DNA of 64,000 bases from Methylomonas sp. UP202 (lineage in GTDB: Bacteria; Pseudomonadota; Gammaproteobacteria; Methylococcales; Methylomonadaceae), in contig NZ_CP123897.1 in NCBI RefSeq assembly GCF_029910655.1, forward strand, positions 5,445,547 through 5,509,546, in the 5' to 3' direction. Of this stretch, positions 16,000 through 25,253 are shown one piece after another. Made by a program: the position numbers and the translations under genes. The notes beneath the pieces were generated by a model. It was not told the origin of the DNA, did not search any database, and saw nothing but the letters and a program-made list of their open reading frames with translations. Within the stretch, counting starts at the first letter, position 1. Every line of letters begins with the position of its first letter.

Positions 16000-18611
16000 G
16001 CTTCATATACCTGTTTGCGTCGCTCGAAGGCTTCTGCGCCGCCTTCCATAATACCGACGATACTCTTTTGAATAGCCGCACAATCAATACTGCCCCTATC
16101 GGTGGAAATCTGTTCATCAAGATACTGGCAAGCAACCACCTGTTCAGCATCACCCAACACCGGAATATTCGCATTGTGAGTGGCGAAGATGAACTGAGTT
16201 TCAGGTTTTAGGGTGCGAATCAGCTTTATCACATCGTCATAAATGGTTTGGTTATCCAGATCGTCTTCCGGTTGATCGATAATGACGACATCGTTGTCTC
16301 GCTGGCTCAACACAAACAACATCAATGCAGAGGCTCGCTGACCTAAAGAGTGGTGCGCCAAAGCCTTGCCGTGAAATTCGATGGTAAACACATTGGGCAC
16401 CTGCCAGGTTAGAAGCGCTTCGAGATTCTCTTCAAAATACTGCCAGAACACGTCGGATGAATTCAGCAAATCAATTGCAAGATCACTCGAACCTTTGTCG
16501 CGCCAAATTGCGCCGAAATCGCTATAGTGACCAATTACGCCTTGTAAGGTGGCTTCTCTAATCCGGCTACCGCGAAACAGGTCTTGCATGTGTTTAAGCA
16601 TCGCATCCTTGTTCGCTTTGAATTGAGGCACAATCCTCAATGGGGAATCCGCTCGATTGATACCGGCCAGAATCTGCTCAATCGCACGGTATTCCTCAAG
16701 CCAAAGATCATTCAATTTCACCAATTCCACTTCAAGCGATTTTTTCAAATCGGCATACTGCTGTTCGCTTTTATCCAGCACGCCCAACATTTGATCGGCT
16801 TGATCTAACAGAGTTTTTAATTGGCGAAACTCTTGCGGGCTAATTGCTTGCGCTCCCGCTTGTTTTAATTCGCCAGCCAGTTTCCGTTCAATTTCCGCAA
16901 ACTCCTCCTTGAGTGCCTGCTTTTGCTGTTGAAACTGCCCGAGTTTCTGTTGCAGAGTTTGCAATAATGGATTGCCTTGAGTGGCAACCTGTTTCAGGGT
17001 CTCAAACCCTTGCAACACCTGCGTAAACGTTGCAAAAAAATCATCGAAAAAAGCCTGATTATTGGCCGATTTATATAAGACCTGATTTTTTAACTCATCT
17101 TCAAAGCTAGCAACAAACCCAATCAATTGTTCCAAATAGTTTTGCGTATCTTTAATGACTTGACCGGCTTTGCGTTCGTCGCGATCAAAATCAATCTGCT
17201 TTTGTAGCTTTTCTTCAACGCCATGCTGTTGATAAAACTTCAGCTTGAATTGGGCATCCAGCTTCTTTTGCGCCCATTCCTGCTTTTGCTCTGAGGCACG
17301 TTTAAGACGCTTGATTTGACCGATGGCATCACGCACTGACTGGCATCCGGCTTCGATTTTGTGCCTAACCGGTGCTAACGCTTCACCAACCAGTTTTTCG
17401 ATCAGATCTTTTTCGAAGCCAGCGCCGGTACTGGAAAGGTCTTTCTGGCCAAAATAGATCGGTTTGTGCAAAACCGTTTCTCGAATCGATACACCCGGTT
17501 GTAGTTGCTCGTTCACATAAACATCAGGCCGCTCGTTTAAAATTCGGCGGATTTGATAAGGCTGACCACGACGGTCCACCGCATCAATAGTAATTTTGCC
17601 GCCACTACGGAGTAGGTACTTAACCAGACCTTCTTTGTATTCAACATCAGAGGCTTTTTCGCCAAACGGGATATTCAGCGCGTAACGAATACCCTCCAGC
17701 ACCGACGATTTACCGCTGCCTCTAATGCCAATCAAGGTATTCAATTCGGGCGATAGGCAAATTTCAGCCCCACCAAGAGCTCCCGCACCCTCAAAACTAA
17801 TTTTCGTAATATACGAGTGACTATATTTTGGTAGCTCTTTGCACACACGATTAACATAGTCATGCAACGCGAATTTGACGGCTTCAAAACTGTGATCGCC
17901 CAGTTTTAAGTAACAAGCTTCTTTTCTGGCAGCCATGTCGCCAAGTTTTTTGGCGTCGCATCCCTCAACTTCGGCAGGATAAAGATTGCCCAATGCCTGT
18001 TGTATTTTTAGCCGCTCATCATGGGTACGTACTTTTTGAAAACCGGCTACTCTACGCCTAACGGTCTCATTTTCAAATAACTCTTTAATTCGGCCTACAG
18101 CTAAGCCCCCCCATAAACCGTTAGGTGCTTCCACATGAGCGAATACCAAGAAATAGTCTTTGTGGAATTTATCCAGTTCTCTGATGGTATCCACAATGTC
18201 GTGATTCGACCGGGCATTTTCATTTTCGAAATTAGCTTGGCCTGAAAACGTCACGTTTAAAAAATTCTGGATATAGTTAGCGTGCTCCCGCTCGCAGATC
18301 CATTCATCCGCAAACACCACCAGCGTATGCACACCGGCCTGACCATCTTTTATTGACAACTCGACGCCCGGCAATAAACCAACACCCGATTTACGCGCCT
18401 TTTTTCTGAGGTTTTTAAACTCCTCAAGATCAAATTTATTGTGATTGGTAATTGCCCCAAGTTGGATGCCTGCGCCGACTAATGCGGCGACATAATCGTT
18501 CAGATAACTATTCTCTTCGCCTTGATAGCTAAACTCTTTATCGGCGCGAGTATGCAAATGAAAATCCGCTTTTAACCAACGGCTACCATTCAAAAATACC
18601 TGATTACTCAT
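15978..18611 (-). CDS. TrlF-like protein: PHP domain fused to SMC-like ATPase
   Basis: An 877-residue protein. The N-terminal PHP phosphoesterase/nuclease-like domain shows DFHLHTRAD (residues 16-24), ITNHN (54-58), PGVELS (81-86) and AHVEAPN (about 158-164), the metal-binding pattern. An ATPase half follows: Walker A IGIRGSGKSSVLEGI (about 294-308), a long coiled coil (about 430-690), the signature HSLGQRAS, and Walker B VVIIDQPEDDLDN with FATHNAN. This is the layout of RecF/SMC-like defence ATPases carrying a nuclease domain. The ATG is preceded by AGGGGG. It forms a two-gene operon with the AlbA_2 protein. Anti-phage function is inference. Confidence 0.82.
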   Translation of the reverse strand: MSNQVFLNGSRWLKADFHLHTRADKEFSYQGEENSYLNDYVAALVGAGIQLGAITNHNKFDLEEFKNLRKKARKSGVGLLPGVELSIKDGQAGVHTLVVFADEWICEREHANYIQNFLNVTFSGQANFENENARSNHDIVDTIRELDKFHKDYFLVFAHVEAPNGLWGGLAVGRIKELFENETVRRRVAGFQKVRTHDERLKIQQALGNLYPAEVEGCDAKKLGDMAARKEACYLKLGDHSFEAVKFALHDYVNRVCKELPKYSHSYITKISFEGAGALGGAEICLSPELNTLIGIRGSGKSSVLEGIRYALNIPFGEKASDVEYKEGLVKYLLRSGGKITIDAVDRRGQPYQIRRILNERPDVYVNEQLQPGVSIRETVLHKPIYFGQKDLSSTGAGFEKDLIEKLVGEALAPVRHKIEAGCQSVRDAIGQIKRLKRASEQKQEWAQKKLDAQFKLKFYQQHGVEEKLQKQIDFDRDERKAGQVIKDTQNYLEQLIGFVASFEDELKNQVLYKSANNQAFFDDFFATFTQVLQGFETLKQVATQGNPLLQTLQQKLGQFQQQKQALKEEFAEIERKLAGELKQAGAQAISPQEFRQLKTLLDQADQMLGVLDKSEQQYADLKKSLEVELVKLNDLWLEEYRAIEQILAGINRADSPLRIVPQFKANKDAMLKHMQDLFRGSRIREATLQGVIGHYSDFGAIWRDKGSSDLAIDLLNSSDVFWQYFEENLEALLTWQVPNVFTIEFHGKALAHHSLGQRASALMLFVLSQRDNDVVIIDQPEDDLDNQTIYDDVIKLIRTLKPETQFIFATHNANIPVLGDAEQVVACQYLDEQISTDRGSIDCAAIQKSIVGIMEGGAEAFERRKQVYEAWKPKNY

Positions 18612-18924
18612 TGGATATACCCCCTACTATCGCTTGCCCACAAGTTCGTCTCCGTTTTCATCTCGTATTTTAACCGTTAGTATCACCCATGTATTATGCT
18701 TTGCCTGATTTTTGGCACTTTGTTTTGGCGCTGTCGAGGCGTTATAAACAGCGAGCAAATACTTTCCGCAGTCCAGGGGAAAATAGGTCAATTTTGAACA
18801 TTGACCATCCATTATTGAGACCTAACCCATGTCGCCGATTTGTATGTACCGCACGCTCACGGCAATACACCCAAAAGCGTTCCGTGACTCCGACCTTCAA
18901 CCGGCTTCATCGCGCGCCTCCTCA
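18612..18924. other. Spacer upstream of the TrlF-like gene
   Basis: Contains the promoter region of the TrlF/AlbA_2 operon and the 3' flank of sdaA. A 61-codon open frame (18627-18812, minus) exists but has no recognisable features, so I do not call it a gene. Confidence 0.4.
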
Positions 18925-20304
18925 TCAGCATTCGATCAAATTCACCGCCAAGCCGCCGCGCGAGGTTTCCTTGTATTTGGTTTTCATGTCGGCGCCGGTT
19001 TCGCGCATGGTCTTGATGACCTTGTCCAGCGATACGAAATGCTTGCCGTCGCCGCGTAGCGCGATCCGCGCGGCGTTGATGGCCTTGACCGAGCCCATCG
19101 CGTTGCGTTCGATGCAAGGCACTTGCACCAGGCCGCCGACCGGATCGCAGGTTAGGCCCAGATTGTGTTCCATGCCGATTTCGGCGGCATTTTCGACTTG
19201 CTCCGGGGTGCCGCCCAGGACTTCGGCCAAGGCGCCGGCCGCCATCGAACAGGCCACGCCGATCTCGCCCTGGCAACCGACTTCGGCACCGGACAGCGAA
19301 GCGTTTTCCTTGTACAAAATCGCGATCGCCGCCGCCGTCAACAGGAAGCGGATCACGCCGTCTTCGCTGGCGTCCGGGCAAAACCGCCAGTAATAATGCA
19401 GCACCGCCGGGATGATGCCGGCCGCGCCGTTGGTCGGCGCGGTGACGACCCGGCCGCCGGCGGCGTTCTCCTCGCTAACCGCCAACGCGAATAGATTGAC
19501 CCATTCCATCGTGCCGACCGGTAGGTTCGGCGTCTGGCTGGGAATTTCGCCGGTCAATTGCCGGTGCAGATTGGCGGCGCGGCGCTTGACCTTCATGCCG
19601 CCCGGCAAAATGCCTTCCTCGTGCAAGCCGCGTTCGACGCAAGCCTGCATCACGTGCCAGATGTTCAGCAATTTGGCGCGGATTTGCTCCTCGCTTTGCC
19701 AGGCTTTTTCGTTGCTCAGCATCAGCTCGCTGATCGGCTTGCGGTGGGTGTGGCAAAGCTTCAGCAGCGCGGCGCCGGTGCGAAACGGGTAGGGCAAGCG
19801 GGTATCGTCGTGGGTCAGTTGGTCCAGCGCCGCCGCCGCGTCGGTGACGACGAAGCCGCCGCCGACCGAATAAAAATCCGCTTGGGCCAATTCGGCGGCG
19901 TCCGCGTCGAACACGCTGAAGCGCATGCCGTTGGCGTGATAGGGCAGCGCCTTGCGGTGAAACAGCAAGTCGGCTTTTTCGTTAAACGGCAACGGATAAC
20001 GTTGCAGCAGGTTCAACAGGCCGGTATCGCGGATTGCCGCCAAGCGGGTCGGGATAATCGCCGGATCGATCAAGTCCGGCGCCTCGCCTTCCAGGCCTAG
20101 CATCACCGCCTTGTCGCTGCCGTGCCCCTTGCCGGTGGCGCCCAACGAGCCGAACAGCTCGATTTTGACCCGGCGTATCGCCGGCGCGATACCGCGCTGC
20201 TCCATGTTGGCGGCAAAGGTCGCCGCCGCCCGCATCGGCCCGACCGTATGCGAACTGGACGGGCCGATGCCGATTTTAAAAATGTCGAAAACGCTGATTG
20301 CCAT
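18925..20304 (-). CDS. sdaA: L-serine ammonia-lyase (L-serine dehydratase), iron-sulfur type
   Basis: Converts L-serine to pyruvate and ammonia. The 459-residue chain holds both the beta domain (N-terminal, [21 protein letters not shown]) and the alpha domain ([20 protein letters not shown]). The cysteines expected for the 4Fe-4S cluster are in [10 protein letters not shown] and in [19 protein letters not shown]. The length matches the single-chain SdaA/SdaB type of Gram-negative bacteria. It is a cytoplasmic enzyme. The gene is isolated, divergent from the gene at 20501 with a 196-base shared upstream region. Confidence 0.95.
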   Translation of the reverse strand: MAISVFDIFKIGIGPSSSHTVGPMRAAATFAANMEQRGIAPAIRRVKIELFGSLGATGKGHGSDKAVMLGLEGEAPDLIDPAIIPTRLAAIRDTGLLNLLQRYPLPFNEKADLLFHRKALPYHANGMRFSVFDADAAELAQADFYSVGGGFVVTDAAAALDQLTHDDTRLPYPFRTGAALLKLCHTHRKPISELMLSNEKAWQSEEQIRAKLLNIWHVMQACVERGLHEEGILPGGMKVKRRAANLHRQLTGEIPSQTPNLPVGTMEWVNLFALAVSEENAAGGRVVTAPTNGAAGIIPAVLHYYWRFCPDASEDGVIRFLLTAAAIAILYKENASLSGAEVGCQGEIGVACSMAAGALAEVLGGTPEQVENAAEIGMEHNLGLTCDPVGGLVQVPCIERNAMGSVKAINAARIALRGDGKHFVSLDKVIKTMRETGADMKTKYKETSRGGLAVNLIEC

Positions 20305-20500
20305 GAAGGTTGCCCGAAATTCGAAAGGAATATCGGCAGTTTACCAATTGCAGCGCAAAACGCCGCGTCGATCGGCATTCTGGGCGGCACCCGGCCGGCA
20401 AACGGCGGCGAACGGTTTCTCTCTTAGCCGCGAACATCGCACGGACCCCAGACGAATGCGATAATCGCGCCCACCCTTTGCCAAGCATTCGAAGTCCGCG

Positions 20501-21154
20501 ATGACCAACCCAACCGACCCCGCAGCCTTCCTGGCCGCCAGCGAATACATCGACTGGCGGCATCCGGCCGTTTTGGCCCAAGCCGCCGTTTTGGCGGCCG
20601 GCGCGGACGGCGATGAAGACATCGCCAAACGCTGCTTCGAATTCGTCCGCGACCGCATCCAACACAGTTGGGATTACCGCAAAAACCCGGTGACCTGCCG
20701 CGCCTCCGAGGTTTTAAGCCACGCCACCGGCTATTGTTACGCCAAGAGCCATTTGCTGGCCGCGTTGCTGCGCGCCAACCGAATTCCGGCCGGCTTGTGC
20801 TACCAGCGCCTATCTCTAGACGGCGACATTCCGCCGTATTGTCTGCACGGCTTGAACGCGGTGTATTTAACCGACCACGGTTGGTACCGGCTCGACGCGC
20901 GCGGCAACAAAGCCGGCGTCGCCGCCGAGTTTTGCCCGCCGACCGAACGCTTGGCCTTCGAACCGCGCGCGCCAGGCGAAACCGACATCGCCGGCATTTG
21001 GGCCGAACCGCTGCCGCCGGTAATCCGGGCCTTGACCGCGCACGCCGACATCGAACAGGTTTACCGCCATTTACCCGATTTCGAGCCTGGCGATCTTGGC
21101 CCGGCCTTGCTCCCGTTCCACGGCCAACGCAATGGCGCGCATCAAGTGCCATAG
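20501..21154 (+). CDS. Transglutaminase-like cysteine peptidase family protein
   Basis: A 217-residue protein with a transglutaminase-like core and complete triad: Cys in GYCYAKSHLLAALLRA, His in CLHGLNAVYL and Asp in YRLDARGNK. Such stand-alone proteins are usually peptidase- or amidase-like; the substrate is unknown. No signal peptide is seen, so it is probably cytoplasmic. It is 44 bases upstream of a PaiB-like gene and may form an operon with it. Confidence 0.85.
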   Translation: MTNPTDPAAFLAASEYIDWRHPAVLAQAAVLAAGADGDEDIAKRCFEFVRDRIQHSWDYRKNPVTCRASEVLSHATGYCYAKSHLLAALLRANRIPAGLCYQRLSLDGDIPPYCLHGLNAVYLTDHGWYRLDARGNKAGVAAEFCPPTERLAFEPRAPGETDIAGIWAEPLPPVIRALTAHADIEQVYRHLPDFEPGDLGPALLPFHGQRNGAHQVP

Positions 21155-21198
21155 CCCGGCTTCCCAACGCATCCTCCCAACCATCGCCGCTGAGCCCC

Positions 21199-21852
21199 AT
21201 GTACAGTCCCGAACAGTTCGCCGAACCCCGCATAGAAGTCATGCAAGACCTAATCCGCCAATACCCGTTGGCGACACTGGTGACGCTGGCCGGCGACGGT
21301 CTGAACGCCAACCACATTCCGCTGCATTTATGCGGCGACGGCTCGGCCTACGGCTGCTTGCGCGGTCACGTCGCCAGAGCCAACCCGCTGTGGCGCGCCG
21401 ACGAGTCGTCCGCGGAACTACTGGCGATTTTCCAAGCCCCGAATGCCTATATTTCGCCTAGCTGGTACGCCAGCAAACGCGAAACCGGTCGGGTGGTGCC
21501 GACTTGGAATTATGCCGCCGTCCACGCCTATGGCCGTTTGCGGGCCGTGGACGATCCGGCCTGGATACTCGATCAAATAGTGGCTATGACGGCGGCACAG
21601 GAGGCGGCGTTTACCGAGCCTTGGGCCGTCGCCGACGCCCCGGCGGATTTTACCGAACGCCTGCTGACCCAAATCGTCGGCATCGAAATCCGGATAACCC
21701 GCTTGCTGGGCAAATGGAAAGTCAGCCAAAATCAACCGGCGGCGAACCGGAGCAGCGTGATCGCCGGTTTACGCGAAACCGGGCACGAAAGCATGGCCGA
21801 CTTGGTTGCGGAACGCTCCGAACCCGCCGCCCGCAACCCACCCGAAACTTGA
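21199..21852 (+). CDS. PaiB-like FMN-binding protein
   Basis: A 217-residue protein matching the FMN-binding negative regulator (PaiB) family: MYSPEQFAEPRIEVMQDLI, HIPLHL, RGHVARANPLWR, YISPSWYASKRETGRVVPTWNY, and an end rich in EIRITRLLGKWKVSQNQP. The family has an FMN split-barrel fold; the name comes from a Bacillus regulator of sporulation and protease genes, but most members are uncharacterised and may be flavin-dependent enzymes. The ATG at 21199 starts at the usual family N-terminus. A CYTH gene follows after 14 bases. Confidence 0.9.
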   Translation: MYSPEQFAEPRIEVMQDLIRQYPLATLVTLAGDGLNANHIPLHLCGDGSAYGCLRGHVARANPLWRADESSAELLAIFQAPNAYISPSWYASKRETGRVVPTWNYAAVHAYGRLRAVDDPAWILDQIVAMTAAQEAAFTEPWAVADAPADFTERLLTQIVGIEIRITRLLGKWKVSQNQPAANRSSVIAGLRETGHESMADLVAERSEPAARNPPET

Positions 21853-21866
21853 ACGACGGACCTCAT

Positions 21867-22436
21867 ATGGCCAGAAACATCGAAATCAAAGCCCGAATCG
21901 CCAGCGTCACCGCGCTGCTGCCGCTGGTCGCCGGTATCGCCGATCAGGGACCGTTCACGCTGACACAGGACGACACCTTTTTTCAGTGTCCGAACGGCCG
22001 CCTCAAGTTGCGGGCGTTTTCCGACAACAGCGGCGAACTGATTTTCTACCAGCGTCCGGATCAAGCCGGACCGAAAACTTCGTTCTACCGAATCTCGCCC
22101 ACCGACGCGCCGGCCAGCCTGCGCGACGCGCTGACGCTGGCCTACGGCACCATCGGCCGGGTCCGCAAGCAGCGCACCTTGTTCTTGGTCGGCCGCACCC
22201 GCATCCATTTGGATCAGGTCGAAGGCTTGGGCGATTTTCTGGAGTTGGAAGTGGTATTGAACGACGCCGAAAGCGAAGCCGTTGGCCGAGCGGTCGCCGA
22301 CGACTTGATCGCGGCGTTGGACATACGCCCGGAACAATTGCTGGCCGCCGCTTACCTGGATCTGCTGGCCGAGGCTCGGCCTTCCGAGGATTCGGTGGCG
22401 AACCCGAGTCGCGACGATGAAACGCCATCTGCTTAG
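21867..22436 (+). CDS. CYTH domain protein (class IV adenylate cyclase-like)
   Basis: A 189-residue CYTH-domain protein. The signature EIKAR (residues 5-9) lies at the start and is followed by alternating basic and acidic strands: GRLKLRAF, ELIFYQRPD, RVRKQRTLFLVGRTRIHLDQVEGLGDFLELEVVL. These line the tunnel that binds triphosphate compounds. Members include adenylate cyclases, thiamine triphosphatases and inorganic triphosphatases; which applies here is not clear. The gene follows PaiB by 14 bases and overlaps the next small gene by 20. Confidence 0.88.
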   Translation: MARNIEIKARIASVTALLPLVAGIADQGPFTLTQDDTFFQCPNGRLKLRAFSDNSGELIFYQRPDQAGPKTSFYRISPTDAPASLRDALTLAYGTIGRVRKQRTLFLVGRTRIHLDQVEGLGDFLELEVVLNDAESEAVGRAVADDLIAALDIRPEQLLAAAYLDLLAEARPSEDSVANPSRDDETPSA

Positions 22437-22584
22437 CGCCGCGCTACTGCTGATCGCGCTCGCCTGCTATGGGGCCGGCTATGCCGGCGCCGGCACGATA
22501 GCGTTCGCGGTCGGCGGCGTTTTCGAGGCCGGGTTTTGGTACCGGATTTTGTTCGGGTCGATGGCGGACAAAGAAAAAGAGTAG
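22417..22584 (+). CDS. Small membrane protein, 55 aa
   Basis: A short open frame that begins MKRHLLSAALLLIALACYGA and ends in MADKEKE. It has two hydrophobic segments (about residues 5-20 and 22-48, AGTIAFAVGGVFEAGFWYRI) and a short charged tail, so it is probably an inner-membrane protein. It overlaps the CYTH gene by 20 bases in another frame. Small proteins of this type are often found in proteobacteria without assigned function. Confidence 0.6.
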   Translation: MKRHLLSAALLLIALACYGAGYAGAGTIAFAVGGVFEAGFWYRILFGSMADKEKE

Positions 22585-22751
22585 GCGATTATCTTGGTCA
22601 GGGATGGACATTAGCCGGTTTTGATCTAACTTCAGATGTCGGAAATCGGAAATCGCAAGCCGAATCGACCATTACCCAAACAGCGCCGCGCGAACCGCCG
22701 TCGCCCCCTTCACACCCGCCAATCCAACCAGCCTATCGCCTAGGAGACATC

Positions 22752-23381
22752 ATGCCATCGAAAACTCTCCCCCAACAAAACGGCAATTCTTGCGCGGCGC
22801 ATTGCACGGTCATTGCGATCGCCGAACTTTCTAACAATCAGCTGTGTTTGGACCAGACATTTGCCGAAAAAACCGTCTGGCCGGCCATCCAATTCGTATC
22901 CACGGGCGGTTTGGCGCCCGGAATCGACCAGCTCGCCGCCGCCAAAAATAGCGACCCGCGCAAAATCATCACCGAAACCGACAAAATCTCGAACAAGACG
23001 GTAAAGGCCGAGTTGGTTTGCGACGATAGCCAAAAGACCGGCGCGCTGGTTTACGTAACCGACCTCGCAACAAAACAAGGGCTGGGTTCGCTGTTTAATT
23101 TGATTAAAGGCGGCGGGACAAGCACCAGCCTTACGCTAACCGACGGCGTTTTCTATAACGCCAGTTACTTGATGTTTAACGGTGCCAAAGCAGCCACCGG
23201 CACCTTTACCGGTATGCACAATATCTTGGTGACCCGCGAAGGCGGCAAGGATTACTACTACAACCCCAACGAAAACAAACCCGGCTGGAATCTAACTTCG
23301 GATTGGAAAATACTCGACAACCAAAACGGCGGAAACCACAGCTACGTGTTCACGGGCGTTTGCGTGGAGATGAAAAAGTAG
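22752..23381 (+). CDS. Possible papain-like cysteine protease, uncharacterised
   Basis: A 209-residue protein that I do not recognise as a named family. It has a Gln-Asn-Gly-Asn-Ser-Cys-Ala-Ala motif (QQNGNSCAAHC, Cys14), a His in TGMHNILVTREGG (His156) and Asn171 in YYYNPNEN, in the order and context of papain-fold cysteine proteases (Cys, His, Asn). No signal peptide or membrane helix. The ATG at 22752 follows TAGGAG, while a longer in-frame extension lacks this support. The surrounding genes do not hint at a role. It could be a toxin-like or effector protein; this is inference. Confidence 0.6.
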   Translation: MPSKTLPQQNGNSCAAHCTVIAIAELSNNQLCLDQTFAEKTVWPAIQFVSTGGLAPGIDQLAAAKNSDPRKIITETDKISNKTVKAELVCDDSQKTGALVYVTDLATKQGLGSLFNLIKGGGTSTSLTLTDGVFYNASYLMFNGAKAATGTFTGMHNILVTREGGKDYYYNPNENKPGWNLTSDWKILDNQNGGNHSYVFTGVCVEMKK

Positions 23382-23488
23382 GGCAAGTTGACAATCAAAA
23401 AAAGGATTTCGCGCTGAGCATGAAACACGTCCTTCCGGGAGAGGCTTTAACTGCGATTACCGGTGTGTCGGCCGGATAATACCTAGGC

Positions 23489-24073
23489 TCAACGGTCGGT
23501 CGGGCACTCCGCCGCCGATGGCAACAGCCCGTCCGTTTTGGCTTGGCGCAATGCCTTGAGCGAGTTCGGCCAAAAATAAATTTCGCCGACCGAGCCGTCG
23601 TAGACCGAAACCCGCAGATCATCGGCACTCGAGTCCAAAGCCTTGCCGAGCTCGCCATCTCTGATCCAGACCCATTGCTTGCGCTCGACGTGCAAGCATT
23701 CTCGCTGCATCGCCAGCACGTTGGCCGGCACGAACGGCACTTTCGCGACGAAGGTCAGAAACGGCGAGTCCGGCGACCGGGACGGCCCGCGGATATTCGC
23801 ATCGGTAAGCTCCACCAATCGATAGACGCAGTTCGACTCCTCGAAAAACTCCCTGGCGGCCGTCTCAATTGGCGATTCGCTACCTTCCCGCGTGCCGCCG
23901 AAATGCGCCCAACCTTGCCGTCCCGGCGCGTCGTCGAACGCCAACAGATGAAGAATCTGCCCATTCCGGCACGCATACGCCGCAATGCCGGCCGGCGGCC
24001 CCGGTTCGGCAACGGATGAGCCGACGAGAAACCATAAAAATAAGGCAATAGGCACCGAAAGAATGAAGCGCAT
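23489..24073 (-). CDS. Exported Nudix hydrolase-like protein
   Basis: A 194-residue protein with an N-terminal signal sequence (FILSVPIALFLWFLVGSSVA) and a complete Nudix box: G-x5-E-x7-REFFEE (GTREGSESPIETAAREFFEE). Nudix enzymes cleave nucleoside diphosphates linked to other groups and bind Mg2+ through the Glu residues of the box. An exported or membrane-anchored member is unusual. The start and signal look genuine (MRFILSVPIAL). No partner gene is obvious. Confidence 0.8.
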   Translation of the reverse strand: MRFILSVPIALFLWFLVGSSVAEPGPPAGIAAYACRNGQILHLLAFDDAPGRQGWAHFGGTREGSESPIETAAREFFEESNCVYRLVELTDANIRGPSRSPDSPFLTFVAKVPFVPANVLAMQRECLHVERKQWVWIRDGELGKALDSSADDLRVSVYDGSVGEIYFWPNSLKALRQAKTDGLLPSAAECPTDR

Positions 24074-24206
24074 GGTTCGAACTCCCCGAAGGCAATGTAT
24101 CGATCGGCCAATACTATACGGCGACTTCTCGATGGCAAATAGCGATTTTCCGCCGCGTTAAAAATTCGCGACCGGCTGGTGTCCATGGCAATTGCCGAGT
24201 TATACG

Positions 24207-24377
24207 TCATAAGCTTTCGAACCATGCCGTATCAATGCTGACGCGTTCCACGAGTTCCGTTTTTACCCCGAGCGCCAACTCTTTCAATTTCTCCGCTAAC
24301 TCGTCGCCATCAACCAGATCGATTGGCGGCGCACCATCTCTGGTGGCTTCTTTATACGGGGAAACGTGAAAACTCAT
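24207..24377 (-). pseudogene. Remnant of Mrr-type restriction endonuclease (C-terminus only)
   Basis: A 56-codon frame that encodes EATRDGAPPIDLVDGDELAE, then KLKELALGVKTELVERVSID and AWFESL. This is the characteristic C-terminal end of Mrr-family restriction endonucleases. The catalytic and DNA-binding parts are missing: the sequence before EATRDG is unrelated. I interpret it as a gene fragment left after deletion. Confidence 0.6.
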
Positions 24378-24524
24378 GAAACCATGGATACGGGCAATGC
24401 CTTCGCTTCAATTCCGCAATCCAGACGGCACGAACGAATCGAAGCTTGCCATCATCCGTGGCACTGGATGCCCGCTTCCCGGCGGGCATGACGGTATCGC
24501 TAAATTCCGAAAACCTTATTGGAG

Positions 24525-24842
24525 TCAGGTGCTTTTCTTGAAATGATGAAAATCCTGAATGCTATCTAACTCAGCCTGTTCAAATTGCTGGGTTTGATAA
24601 AGATCCCAACGAATTTGTATATTCAGCCAAAAATCGGCGGACATGCCAAAAAAACGGGCGAGCCGTAAAGCAAGGCTGGAGTTAACGCTATCATTTTGCT
24701 GAATCAAATCCTCGATTTTTTGCAGAGGCACATGAATCGCTTCGGCCAATTGCTGACCCGTGATTTGCATCGGCTTTAAAAACTCTTCTTCCAACATTTC
24801 GCCCGGATGAGTGGGTTTTCTATGGGTTGGTATGCGTACCAT
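24525..24842 (-). CDS. higA: HigA family antitoxin
   Basis: A 105-residue Xre-type protein with the HigA/VapI pattern: RKPTHPGEMLEEEFLKPMQI, then GQQLAEAIHVPLQKIEDLIQ (HTH) and ALRLARFFGMSADFWLNIQ. It should bind HigB and the module promoter. It starts 9 bases after the higB stop, with AGAGG in front of the ATG, the normal toxin-first order of HigBA. Its partner toxin is interrupted by an early stop, so HigA may now act only as a repressor or be on its way out. Confidence 0.92.
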   Translation of the reverse strand: MVRIPTHRKPTHPGEMLEEEFLKPMQITGQQLAEAIHVPLQKIEDLIQQNDSVNSSLALRLARFFGMSADFWLNIQIRWDLYQTQQFEQAELDSIQDFHHFKKST

Positions 24843-24851
24843 GGGTCACCT

Positions 24852-25145
24852 CTAGTGGTAATCGACGATTTCGACCTCGTCCGGCCCTGACTCCGACCAC
24901 TTGAAACAAATTCTAAACTGATCGTTAATGCGAATACTGTATTGCCCTTTTCTGTCCCCCGATAACGCTTCAAGACGATTCCCCGGCGGAACCCTTAATT
25001 CCTCCAGAAAAATGGCCGAATCCAACTGATCAAGCTTTCTAGCTGCGATTCGCCAAATGGCTTGCGGGCAAGCTTTTCTGGCGATCGCCGAAGATACGCC
25101 GTTGAAAATATCTTCGGTAGCCTAATCTTTGAATGCAACGATCAT
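24852..25145 (-). pseudogene. higB: higB toxin with premature stop codon
   Basis: A RelE/HigB-like frame of 98 codons: MIVAFKD, stop, [62 protein letters not shown] and the end EIVDYH. The eighth codon is TAG (25122-25124). It would be CAG or AAG after a single change. No ATG, GTG or TTG follows soon enough to restart a full protein. The rest of the frame is undamaged, which suggests recent loss, suppression or a sequencing error. Confidence 0.85.
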
Positions 25146-25253
25146 GAACACAGCTTAACAAGCATCGTTTAGTCCATTAGCCAATGGATTCCCGGTAAAC
25201 TCATCCGAAGCTTGGGGCGGCGAGCCTTACCCCATTCGAATCCCTCGCCCGTT

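Noticed and set aside
18627..18812. 61-codon frame just upstream of the TrlF-like gene, considered as a third component of the module
   Set aside because: No ribosome-binding site or protein-like character; it overlaps the expected promoter region.
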